From: Heloderma charlesbogerti
Taxonomy: Eukaryota > Chordata > Lepidosauria > Squamata > Helodermatidae
Assembly: GCA_026122225.1 (NCBI GenBank)
Contig: JANEZZ010000793.1
Location: 1,302,001-1,366,000, forward strand
Reading direction: 5' to 3'
Length of the DNA stretch: 64,000 nt
Part shown: piece by piece, positions 12,765 to 26,200 of the stretch
Position numbering within the stretch: position 1 is the stretch's first letter
Layout of the letters: every line of letters starts with the position of its first letter
Made by a program: the position numbers and the translations under genes
Notes under the pieces: generated by a model
What the model was told of the DNA's origin: nothing
Seen by the model: the letters and a program-made list of their open reading frames with translations, nothing else
The model's database searches: none

Positions 12765-15700
12765 TCCATTATATTCACAAGAACATAAGAACAGCCCTGC
12801 TGGATCAGACCAAGGGTCCATCTAGTCCAGCATTCTGTTCACATAGTGGCCAACCAGCTGTTGACCAGGAACCCACAAGCAGGGCATGAGTGCAACAGCA
12901 CACCCCCTCCCCCATGTTCCCCAGCACCTTGTGTACATAGATTCACTGCCTCTGGTACATAGCCATCAGGACTAGCGGCCACTGATAGCCTTTTCCTCCA
13001 GGAATTTGTCCAACACCCTGTTAAAGCCATCCAAAGTGGTGGCCATCACTACATGCTGTGGTAGCAAATTTCATAGTTTAACTATGCACTGTGTGAAGAA
13101 GCCCTTCCTTTTATCTGTCCTGAATCTCCCATACACACACTTACTCGCTACTGCCCAGAAAATCTTCCTCCATTGGGAAGGGTTATCCCTTCCATCCCCT
13201 GCAGCCATCACCCCTGAAAATGCCTAATTGCCATGCAGGTCAAGGGGAAGTGGCAGAGGGGAGGCCCTGTGGGCTGCATCTGGCCAAACAGAGTGGATAT
13301 TCCCCACCACTAGTATAGTTTATTTGTTTATGGTGGGTCAGCCCCTATACTTCTGATTGGGGGCTGAAGCTATGAAAAAGTGGCTTGCCCAGTGCGTTTA
13401 TGTCTAAGCTGTGATTTGAACCTGGAACTTTAAACAGCATATGGTCATTCTTGATTGGAGGATAAAATCAAATGATTTTATGTATGCTGCCCTGTGCTTC
13501 TTTCAGCAAGGAAGGCATGCAAGTGTGAGAAATAAATAATAAATATCATAAACTTCTTGGCTCATAGATAATGCTCCTAACTGCATCCATGTCATGTGGC
13601 CTGTGCTAATGAGTATTTCCATTTTCAGTTCAAAGAAAACATGGAAAAAATGGAATAAACTTATCAGGACACTTACCTGTCAGTAGCATTTAAAGCCTTC
13701 CCAGTGAATTTATCGATGCCACTAGGTCCATAATCCCATAGAATTCTTTCTGCGGCAATAAAATATCTTCTTTCCTGACCACTCTGTGAAGGCTCAGTAA
13801 TATTTTGACCACAGGCCTTGATGTTGTATAATCCCATCATTCCAGCTGCAGTGCAGAAAGCACACATAAGAAGCATTTAATCTATGTTGGTCTCACCACA
13901 CAACCAATTCTTCCATTGCTGTAGTTCCTAAACTGGCTCATTGGGGCATGTGAGTGTGCTGAAAGAGCATTGTTAGTGCAGGGGTTGTGAACACTGCCCA
14001 TGAGCATCTTCAATCGCACCTGTGAAGGGGTCCCCAATGTAGCGCCCGTGGTCATCTGCAAAACTTTAAAAACATTTATTTGTTCCATTTTTAAAATATA
14101 CACACATGGATTTGTATATATCCATAACAATGAATACATATGAAATACACACATACAAATTTCTAGCAATTATACATAAGCTACAAAACAAGCGGACCAA
14201 ATATCCAAATATGTATCCATTTGAAGGGGGTGTCTATATGCCACCTGTTCAAATATTGAAAGAGTTGTAAGGTCCTCAATCTTGTAGCTGACAAAAGGGT
14301 GTGGAGAATCCATTTATGCTGACCATTTGTTAATTTCCATGAAGCAGGTAAATAATTTTAAAAGAGCGTATACATCAGTGAATTTTAAAGGCTGTTCCAG
14401 GACAAAACTATCTTTGCAATAAGCTCCTCCCAAAAAGAAGCAACTACTTTAAAAGAAGCATTTAAAAGAAGCAATAGCTGTATTGCACTGCCAACAGTTA
14501 GCCAGGCAATCCCTTATTAAAGAGACGTTGTGGTATCCAATAAATATGAAACAAAAGTTTCTGCTGAATAAGATGCAGCCTAAGAGCCATAGACGCGACA
14601 GGTAGACGCCAAAGTGGCAATCCACCAATTAGACATTTTGTGGTGGTGCCCACTGCAGTTCTTAAAATTGCCAAATGTGCCCATGAGTCCAAAAAGGTGG
14701 GGGAACCCTGAGTCACAAGAAATAAATGAAATCATTAATAAAAGTTCCTATGAACCTGATGCACCCATCCTCAGAGGAGGATTCCTAGGGCATCTCGGGC
14801 CTTCCCATGAGCCTCTGCTTGGGGTGGCTAATTCTGCTGCCTCTCTGCATTCAGTATGATTGGGTTATTCAGACACTCCCAGCATAGATGGGACAATCTC
14901 AGGGTTCAGACTGTGGGCAGCAATAGCCTTTCCACACTGTTGTGGGTATTGTACTTTTAAATTGTATTTTAAATATTTTTTTAAAGCACATAAACAAAGC
15001 TAGCTATGCTTGTTCATGAGAAAAATAAATAAAAAATCCACAGTTGTCTCAGATCAGAGTTACATCCGGACGTTGTGTTTTCAGAAATAGAGATCAACCA
15101 TGGCTGATGCTCTGTCCCAAAAGGCACTGCTAGGTGTAATCTTGTACCACCAAAACCTACCACGGCGTAACTCATTCTGTCTGCAATCTCCATTTTGAGA
15201 CTGGGTCGATCTAAACTCCAGACCTCATGGCTACCACATCTAGCCAAATGTGAGGGGTGGGTGAGGGTTCAGTTTCTTCCCCCACTCCCCGCTCTTTGCA
15301 CCCTCTAACCCAGGGGAGGGGAATCCAGCCCTCTAAGCCTCAGCATGTACAACAGAAGCACCACATCTTATTTCCCCATTTACCCCTGTCTCTCCTTTCC
15401 ACCCCTCTTATACTCTGTAAAGTACACGGATAACGCTGTAATATTATTGCGTGTGGCCTAACTGCCTCTTTGAATATCCAGTGTATTGCCGTTTCTTGAA
15501 TGGTATATAAATATCGTTTCTATCATTGTGTACCTTTTAGGTGATGATTGACTTGACAAGTCAGAAGCCACTCCCCGACGTTCTCCGCGATCATTTCTGC
15601 TGTAACGAAGGTGGCTGGAAAGAGGCTGACGACATCAGCCCTGTGTCCTTGGTTAATGAAGGTGTGATCGAAGAACTGCACAGAGTGAATATCAATCTCG

Positions 15701-18700
15701 GTCCCCATCCCAAACAAATACCAGGACACCAGTTCACCAGCACACATCTCCAGGCCAGGAAGGTTTCCGAAAACATAGCCATTAATTGCTACAAACACAT
15801 AATGCAATGAGAAGAAAGGACACTCCATGAGTTATAGGAGCTTTCCCCCCCTTCAGACATGTTGGACTAAAACTCCAGCTTTCTCCAGCCAGTCAGGATA
15901 CAGGAACATGCCAGAGGTGTGTTGTTCCTCAAGCAACAAGCTCAAGCAAGGCTTAACTGAACCAGGAAAGTCTCTTTACTTCTTCCTGTCCAGGAAGATC
16001 CAGTAGCCAGCCTCGGTGGCTGGGGTCAGTTCAGGGCCTGAGGATACTAAACTGCACAGGCAGATGCTGCATCCTGCAGGTCAGTGGCTCAACATACACA
16101 GCAGCTGCCCAGAAAACCAAAGGTTCCCAGTTCAGGCCCCAGCCAGTAGTGCAGCTAGGTGATTTTAGACCCTGGACTTCATGGGGCTTCTCTACACGAG
16201 GGTTTTATCCCACACCAGGGCTTCTGTTTCTGGATTCTTTGCAGGATTAAGATCAGGATTAATCCTTTGCAGGATTAAGATGCTTACACATGCTTTTTTT
16301 CCAGGGATTTCCTTTCTCTGCAAGTTCCATATGTTTCATTATACAGCCACTAGATGGCGCTGTGGTATAGCAGAATTGCACGACTATATGCAGCTGTTAT
16401 CATGCTAAAAAGTGCGGGACTTTCCTCAATCTAAAATAAAATGGGATAAAGGTTATAAAGCATGGGACAGGCCTTGGAGGTTGATGATGTCATGTAAAGG
16501 ACCCACAAATTTCTGTGAGTGACCAATCATGAGCGCATGATAAAAGCCTCATGTAGAGATGCCCATGATCTTATGACCTTTAGACAGAGAAGTGCATTAC
16601 TTCAGTTGTGAAGCGCACAACTAAAATGTCTCTTTTCCGTGCAACTTGCCTCATCCACCATTCTATGCTTTACAACTGCTTCTACATTCCTGATAAGTTA
16701 GAACAATAAGAACGAAACTGTTTGTGAACCCTGATTAAAAAAAAATACACTGAGCGTGTGCAGTTTTGCATTTTAAGCTCACTTAAATCATACCACCATC
16801 ATGACAACAGGAATAAAATAGAATTTGCTTCTGATGTCCTCTTCACGTGCCGCTTTCTGGATGGTCATTTTGGGGGGCCCTGTGCTGCAGGGCCTAGTTG
16901 CACCAGTGGCCCCTGCAGCACCTGACAACCACTGATGAAAGGCATTTCACAATGGGTTGCTTCTAACATCGTCTCCCTTTCACCATACGAGATGCTGAGA
17001 CAGCACAGAGTTAAGCAATTTGCCTCTTGGTCAAACATCAAATGAGAGGAACCCCTCAAAACTGAAGGCACCTAGTCCTGCGCAGCCTGCATTTGAAGCT
17101 GCAAGTAGACCAAGTTGAAGGCATTAATATTGTGACTCAAACCCAGATTATGTTTGCGAGGTTTTCAAATTAAGAGGTGTACAGCAAGTCACACCCCAAA
17201 ACCTAGTTACAGCTGCAAAACAAGTTTTGTCTCCCATTGCATCGACTCACTGTGCATCTTATTGCTGAGCTGGAAATCTTCATCATTTTTATTGACGGTG
17301 CTGGGATCTAAGCAGAAGGTGTTTATATTATTATCCAAGTACCAGCTGAGATTTTCATCTACAATGCTGAACATCAGGGCAAAGCCTTTAGGGTCATCGC
17401 CGGCCACTGACACTGAAGTGTTGTCTAATGATCCTAAAAAACCAAACCACAAAAGGATTTTGTAAAATACTCTTAAAGTAAATTTACTTGGAACCAGTTC
17501 AGATGTGCTCAAATTCTGACCTTTAAAAGTAGTGCCAAGTAGGATACAGTGTGCAGACTGAATAGAGCAAGGGAGTTGAACTGCAGGACCATGGGCCAAA
17601 TCCAGCCTACCTAGGGTCTCAATCCAGCCCTCCAGCTTGAATTGTCCTCTTATACTCTATAAAGTGCCAGGCACATGGATGGAAAAACACTATTGGCTAA
17701 GACTTCTCAGTATGTATACACTCAGGGTGCTTCCAGACAGAAGGCTCCTAGCGCTACCAACAGAAAGATGTGCAGCTATTCCATATTTTCTTCCTTAATA
17801 GATTTTGTGTGGAAAGCAGCGGGAAAATACAGGAGGGTTACAAGTGGAAGATGGGGAGGGAAACCCTCAACTAAAGTCACTAAGGGCGCAATCCTATGGC
17901 CGCTAGTCAGTGGCGAGATGGCCATAGGTTAGGTCAGTTCCCGGGAACCAACCTCGGAGCCCACACTCTGAGGTCGGTTCCTGGAGATCTGACCCCCACC
18001 CCCTCCTGCGCTGCCTCGTAGGCAGTATGGAACAGCCCCATACTCCGAGCTCAGAAGAGGAGCGCAGAGCAGTGAAAATGGGGCGTTCCTGGGGAGGTGC
18101 CGGGGTGGGGAGGGCGGAAGTGCCATTCTGACGCTTCCTATGTGTTGTCTGGCGTCCGCCCCCCTGCTCCGACTTCCTGCAGCTAAACAGCCGAAATCGG
18201 CTGTCTAGCCACAAATGCAGGGTGGCTGAAGCGCGGGGGGGACAATCCCCTCCATGCTTCTCCTGCCCTGCATTGGATAGGCAGTCACCTCCGAGTTTGG
18301 AGGCGGCTGCCTATCCTGCTAGGATTGCGCCCTCCGAGCATCTCTACACCAGCCTAAAATCTCGTATTTAAAACGGGGCTTTCTGCTTCTATTTTAAATG
18401 CAGGATCACAATGGAGTGTGCTACCTTTACATGTGCTTCCTTTCCCCCCTCCCCTTCCCCCTCCTTCTCCCCCTTCCTTATGTTTCATTGATCTAGCTCC
18501 TCTTCTTGTGGCTTTTCCTTTTTCACAGAGGGACCTCAAGCGGGGTAATTTGATTGCTCATTATCTCCAATCTATTTAAAAATGGAATAAAGGTCATTTA
18601 GTGCAGGAGACGCCCTGGAGGTTCACATCAAAGGGGCCCACCAACTTCCATGAGTGAGCAATCTCAATAGCAGGATAAAAGCTGCGGGTGAAGGAGCCCT

Positions 18701-21700
18701 AATTGGAAGACAACTTTGTCTGGAACCCCCTCCCCATCCCCATAAAATTCTATGAGTGTGGCAGGGCAGTGGCACAATAAAAGTCTCATCTGGAAGTACC
18801 CCATGTGTACACTCGGAGAAAGACACTCAAGTATTTATTTGAGACCACAAGAAGAGCCATGCTGGATCAAACTAAAGGCCTATTTCAGGGGTCTCAAACC
18901 TCATTCAGCCCAAGAGGAGAATTCAATTTTAGAGAAGCTCTCGGGGGTTGAATTCCAGTGGTGGGCAGGACCAATGGCCAATGGGCAGGGCCAAAATAAA
19001 AAAGGGTGGGGCCAAAGCCCCCCTCCCCGCATATTTTAGCTTAAAGCTCCTCTGCATCAGGCATTTATCATGCGCTCGTGATTGTTCACTCACAGACATT
19101 CACGTGTCCTTTTCACGATGCTGTCAACCTGAAATGCCTCTCCCACCATTTCCAAGCGGGAATCTGCCATTTTATAAAACCCTGAAAATGCTATAATAAA
19201 CTGAAATTGTGCAATAAAACAGCATCATCTGCTGGTGATATAAATGAAACATATGGGAAGGAAACCGGCAAAAGCAAGGGGTGTAGGGGGAAGCTCATGT
19301 ATTGTGCCAATCGTTAAACCCACGAAGACTCTGGAAGACAAAGCCCCGGTAATGCTGTGGGATTTTTGCTAAATGTGGAGAATCTCTAAGCCTTAGAAAA
19401 GGCACTTCGACCTTTTAGAATGGGAAAAACCTGTGCAAAAGCTGGGAAACCACCAAACATTGGTAGTGATTGGTAGTCAGGGGAAAGAGTGTGGGGCCAG
19501 GGGAAGGGAACATGGCCTTTCGGGGACCCCTGAAGGGCCAGAGATTTGGCCCACGGGCCTAAGGTTCAACACCCCTGGCCCATCTAGTCTAGCACACACA
19601 GGGACCAACCAGATGCCTATGGGAAGCTCACAAGTAGAACGTGAGTGCAACAGCAGCGTCCCCACTCATGCGCCCAGCAAATGATATACAGAAGCATACT
19701 GCCTCTGATACTAGAGATGATACAGAGCCATCATGACTAGTAGCCACTGATAACCTTATTTAGGGCACAGTCCTATGCATGTTTAGACAGAAAAAAGTCC
19801 TACAACTCCCAGCATTCCCCAGCCAGCCATGCTGGCTGTGGCATGCTGGGAATTATAGAAATTCTTTCTGTCTAAACACGCATACAGCTGCACCCTTAAA
19901 GTATTTTATTTTAACCCACTTTTCTGTGGTTTAAAGGAATGCTCCATGCAGCTGACAACCTATTTAAAACAACATCAACATCTTCACAATAAAAATTAAA
20001 AGTCACAGTTAAAAGCTGTGAAAACAGATAAATAGAAAATAGATAAAACAGATATAAATTCTGCAGATCAGTTAAAAAAATAAAATAAAACATCTTCAAG
20101 TGGGAAGGCCTAAAGCCCAATGACAGAGAAAAGTCCTTGTAAGGCAGCAGAGGGGGCCAAGACAAGGTTCCCAAGGTAGGGAGTTCCACAGCTTAGATAT
20201 GGCCACTGGGAAGGATCTCTCTTGCATCCCCACCAGCTGTACTTCAGCTTCTGACAGGACAGGTTCAATGAACAGGCAAGCTCATAAGATCCTTGGCTAT
20301 CCTGGTCCTGCATCATTTAGAGCTTTAAGCAGAATAGCCCTTTGAATGGTCTGGATAGGGTGGTGTTGGTGGCTTTAGACAACCATTTGGATTACTTCAG
20401 TTGTGAAGCACAGAACTAACATTTCTCTTCTCCACCCTCCAACCACCATCCAATGCTTTACAATTGCTTCTATAATACTTATATGTTAGAACAAAAACAA
20501 AAGAAATACAGTTTGCTAAAAAAAAAAAAGAGGAACACTCTGAGCACATGCAGTTTTGCATTTTCAGTTCATGTAAATCATGGCATCATAATGACTACAC
20601 AAATAAAATGGAGTTTGCTTCTTCTGCCCTGATGTTAAACACATTGATTTGGAAATAAACACCATTTTGTTGTAGAAGAGGATAATATCGTTTTAAAGTA
20701 CAAATAATAAATATTAGCATCTGTAACCATTTTTGTATATGCCCACCTGACTGTATCAGTGACTGTGCCCAGAATGTTCTACTTTCCTATCTACCATTGA
20801 TTGACCCTGCTGAATATTACCATGTATTAGAATTCTTTAAAGCGGGCCTGCGCGTCTTGTGCCCCAACAAGCCAAACTTCACCACCAGTGGGGCTTTCAG
20901 GATTCTAAGCTTCATACCTTTCTTACAAACCAGCAGTGGTCCGATTAACCCGGTGTTGATATCTTTTGGCGTGTCGATGTGCGAATGGTAAATCCAAGTC
21001 AAGCACCGTGGATCGGTCAAAGTAGGTGCAAACTCGTCAGTAACTGGCCACGTATATGTATAATTGGTACCAGGAAGAACAAAGTCATCTTCTTTGCTTT
21101 TGCCACTTGTTCCGTCGCGGTAGAGGGCTCCTGGTGTTGAAAAGGTAAGAAGACAGTTTTAACCAAAATCTGCCATATTTCTCTTTAAAACCATAAAATC
21201 ATTCCCTCTATTTCCAAAGTTTGGAGGTGAGTGAGTATGGATCCTTCTGCAGCCGAAAGAGATTCACTCCTGCACAAGAGGAATGTATCAGCAGGGTTGG
21301 GAGAACCTCAAGGTTCGTAGAAGTAAAAAACCCTGGGAATGCGGAGCTGAACAGCAGCACACGCTGGCCTCATCCGTCAGCCAGGGGACCAAGGGCCACT
21401 AGGAGGGTGCATTCCCTGCCTCTCAGGAATAACAGCATGGTAAGGGGGAGACAAACAGTAGCACTGGCCAAAAGAAAAGCAGCTTCAGGGAGCTTGCTTC
21501 ACCCCTTCCTGCCAGAAGGAACACTTACAAAACCTTATAACAAAGAGCTGGTGCCTGAGTTAGCTTTTTTCCTCCTCCCTCCCAATCTTTTTTCCTTTTT
21601 TGTCACGTCTTTTAGTTTGTAAGTCTACAGGCAGGGACTGTTTTATTATTAATCTTTGTAAGCTACTCTGTGAGCCTTTTTCGGCTGTAGAGCAGGGTAA

Positions 21701-23175
21701 AAATACTTTTAATAAATAAATAACCTTAGGAATGCTTCCAAAAGATACGAGATGAGGAGGATAATGTAAGCCGCTTTGGGTTCCTTGCCAAAGGAAGAAA
21801 AGGCAGGATATAAATGTAATAAATAAATAAAATGATGGCTATCTGGAACCTCCGTGTTCAGAGGCAGTATGCCATGGAATCCCAGTTTATGGGGAACAGC
21901 AATGAAAGACATCTTTTGCCTCTGTATCCTGTTTGGGGGCTTCCTGAAAATGTCTGGCTCATTGATGCGAGGCATATATTTCAACCCAGGTCCCCTCAGT
22001 CTAACTCCAACAGAGTATCTCGGGGTAGACAACCTGGTGCCTTCCAGATGTTTTAGACTACAACTCCCATACTCCCTCACTATTGGCCCTGCTGGCTAGG
22101 GCTTATGGGAGTTGGAGGTCAAAATATCTAAAGAGCAGCAGGTTGCCTAAGACTGTATTATCACCACACTGACACTCAAGGGTAACAGAAGGGGGAAAAA
22201 TCTAAAATAGTAAGAAAGAAAAGGAGCTCTTTGTTATACCTTCAGAGTCTTTTTTATAGGACACTCCATGTGGATGAATGGAATAAGGCCGGGAAGCAAA
22301 GTTCTTTAAATGAATAATAAAAGTATCTCTTTCTTCGGCTCTCAGCACCGGACCAAGAAAACCCAGCCAAGATGGTTTGGCAATCTCCTGAGCGTATGTT
22401 TCATCTGTGAATTGTCTGAAAATTGCCTTCTTGTAAACATGGCCTATCCTGTTGTCTCCTCTTTTCACATACACAATTGCTTCTCTGCAATGCAAAAGGG
22501 GGAATTATTAATACCCATTTTCAATGAATGAGTCAAAATTGGAATGGACATTACTTCACCTCTGGAAAGGGACCCCAACAGCACGGAAGTGAACTCAAAA
22601 GTTGACTTTTAATTTTATGTGTTTAATATAAATGCAATCCTGCAAATGTCTAACCCTTAGCCAAGGAACCTTGGGAAAATTTGAAGAAGGGCTGTAGATC
22701 TTAAACAAAGACTTCTCAGCCCAGCAGTAGTGTCGTGACAAATTCAGAAGTGCAGGGTCCCTTCGTGACAGTCATGGCCATGCCTCCTCACAGCCACACC
22801 CTCTTCTAAGATTATAAACCTTGTAAGATATACAGCCTTCAACTGGGATCCAAAAACAGTACAGCTGAGAGTAAAGCAGTGGTATTTCAACTGGACGTCT
22901 GAGAAAAAATGTAGGGGTGTTAAAATCTTTTTCACCCACTCACTCACTCACTCACTCACTCACACACAAACATTTTAGATTTTCAAAATATGATACTCAA
23001 TGGAAGCTTTACCTTCTCAACTCAGCCCTCATGGACAGATCCCTTCTCATTTAAACAGCCCCCTTGCACACTCCCTTAGCACCCCAACATTACCCATTAG
23101 CCTTCCCTAAGCTCCTTCATTATATCTTCCCCCTCCCCCTCCAACAGAAACATCCACACACCCAGCTGGATTGAA

Positions 23176-23210
<35 letters not shown>

Positions 23211-26200
23211 GTGTAGTGGTAAATCTGGAAATGCAGGAGCTCATTGTGACAGTCTCCAAGGGCAGTCCAAAAATTTCAGGCAGCTGTGTCGATCCATATC
23301 AACAAACCCATTCTAGGAATTTGCATCTCCACCAGGAGCACGTCTTTGGTAAAATGAATAGGTCTTAATTGCCCGTTCCAGACCAAGTCCTCCCAAAGAC
23401 ATGGAACAATACACTGTTGCTTGGAAAATTCATTCCCCCCACAGCAACAGTGAGGATCGCAGCTAAGCTCAGAAGGAACAGGGAATTCTGAGCAGGGTGG
23501 CAGATGACATCAAAACCCCTGCTCATGAAAAAAGTGCCGGGGCTCCGGCCCTGCGAGCCCAGCCTCCACTACACCACTGCAGCACAGACAGAAGAGGCTG
23601 CGAGCTGTTGGTAGGAAAAGATGTGAAGAAGACAGAAGGCAGCACGTTCAGGGATGGGATGCTGCTAAAGCTTATATAAGAAGTATTTTTTATTTCTACC
23701 TCCAATCATATCCATAAAGAGAGATTTAAATACAATGAAACAAATTCCCATACATCCCTAGTGTGGAGGGTAACTGTATGCATAAGAGAGCCATCTTTAG
23801 CCATGGAGGCTCTCCCAGGGAATTAGAACCCTGATTTCCCACAATTCTAAACTGCTGGGAGCCTTCACAGATAGAGGAAGCTCTCTGCTACAGATAGTCA
23901 CCCGTACACATAGAGGGTGAAAATAACAGTGATGGGGCGGGGGAGTTAGTGCACTCATCTCCACTGCCCCTCCTTGTGAGCAGAACCTTCACAAGCTTGA
24001 AACACATGAACAGGGCTATAGTATTTTGACTTTTGTAACTTAGCTTGCTTTACCCTGACGCCCAAAGAAGTAGAATTGGCAGGTCTGTATTTGATAATAA
24101 CTGCCTACCAAGGACAGTCTTTGCAGACTAGAGCTTTGGAATTCTAAGAATTTGCTCTGCCCAACATTGCGTATCTCTTTGACTAGCAAAAAACAGACAC
24201 AAACACTACGCAACAGCCTTAAAAAATTGAATGAAGAGTAAGAAGACAACGCACTATTTTAGGTTTAGATGTCTATTCAACTAAAGGACAATTAAACTAT
24301 TGAATTAGGGCATGTGTAAGTGATGTGACTGAAGAATAATGCCTTGTACCATCACATATACATATTCTGTTTGATACATCTCAATTCTAGTGCCCAAATA
24401 AAGCCACTTTTCACCGCTAATATAAAAAGCCACCTCTTCCAGATCAAAAGGTATGCTTGACAATGATTTCCTCCCCAAGGTGATCTGCAAATACTCAAAG
24501 ATATGTGGAAATCAAGGTTTCTCCACAAAGTTAAAAAGTTGAAAAAACAAGTGCAACATAGGAAAAGTATTATTTTCGACAGCTCCTGCACCTGACATTT
24601 GACAAATGCTTCATAAATCATCTTCATGCCATTCATAAACAAACAGAGAGTTTTAGAGCACAACCCTATTCATGTTTAGACAGAAAAAAGTCCTACAATT
24701 CCCAGCATGCCCCAGCCATTATCTCTTAAAAATGGCTTACCCTCAGGGTCCACATTACTTTTTCCCATTCTGCCTACATGGGAAAATTCCCAAAAATATT
24801 ATGTGTGAATAGCCATGCAAATGCTCCCTTCCTTTAAGAAGAACATAAGAAGAGCCATGCTGGATCAGACCAAGGGGCCATCTCGTCCAGCATTCTGTTC
24901 ACACAGTGGCCAACAAGCTATCAACCAGGAAACTACAAGTAGGACTCGAGTGCAACAGCACCTTCCTGCCCCACCCTCCCACCCATGTTCCCCAGCAACT
25001 GGTGTACATAGGCATACCGCCTCTGGTACTGGAGGTAGCACACAGCCCTCAAGCCTAGTAGCCACTGATAGACTTCTCCTCCAGGAATCTGTCTACCCCC
25101 CTTTTAAAGCTATCCAAATTGGTGGCCATCACTACATCCTGTGGTAGCAAATTCCATAGTTTAATGACGCACTGTGTGAATAAGTCCTCCCTTTTATCTG
25201 TCCTGAATCTCCCACCAATCAGCTTCATGGGATGACCCTGGGTTCTAGCATTATGAGAGAGGGAGAAAAATGTCTCCCTATCCACATTCTCCACACCATG
25301 CATAATTTTGTACACCTCTATCATGCCTCCCCTTACCCTCCTTTCTTCCAGCTAAACAATCCCAGCTAACTATTGCAACCTTCCCTCATAGGGGAGATGC
25401 TCCAGCCCCTTGATCATTTTAGTTGCTCTGTTCTGTACTTTTTCCAGCTCTACAATATCCTTTTTTAGGTGAGCCAGTGTAGTGTAGTGGTGAGAGTGAC
25501 AGACTGGGAGCCGGGAGATCCGGGTTCTAGTCCCCACTTGGCCATGGAAGCTCACTGGGTGACTTTGGGCCAGTCACAGACTCTCAGCCCAACCTACCTC
25601 ACAGGGTTGTTGTTGTGAGGATACAACGGTGAGGAGGAAGATAATGTAAGCCGCCTTGAGTTCCTTGCGAGAGGGAGAAAGGCGGGGTATAAATGCAATA
25701 AATAAATAAATAAATAAATAAATAGGTGTGGTGACCAGAACTGTACACAGTATTCCAAGTGTGATCACACCATAGATTTGTATAAGGGCAGTTATCATAT
25801 TGGCAGTTTTATTCTCAATTCCTTTTCTAATTACGCCTAACATGGAGCTTGCCTTTTTCACAGTGGCAGCACACTGGGTTGGCCTTTTACATCGAGTTGT
25901 CCACCACAATCCTTTGTCTACTCAAAAGACCCTTCCAGAAGTCTATTTGTGTTGAACCAGTGGTGTAGTAGTAAATTTTGAACTGCAGGCATTCATCATC
26001 ATAATCCCCAACGCCATGCTGCCAAGAAGAGTAAACAATGCAGGCTTACATAGGTCTCTGTAGGTCTTTTGTAAAGCTAATGGGTCTTAATTCACCATTC
26101 AGGACCAAGCCACCACAAAATACTTTGTATATTGTTTCTGAGAAAATCCATTGTCCCATCAGCCCTTCAGCCCTATCAGTCCTGACTCTGCTACACCACT

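Noticed and set aside
12525..13315. A larger hAT element enclosing the CR1 and microsatellite
   Set aside because: CAGGGTTGGAGAAACG on the left and a CCCCACCACTAG-type right end are suggestive, but no target duplication supports the pairing.
22937..23207. A possible CRISPR-like array of short repeats
   Set aside because: These are simple ACTC and CA microsatellites with no spacers, in a eukaryotic genome.
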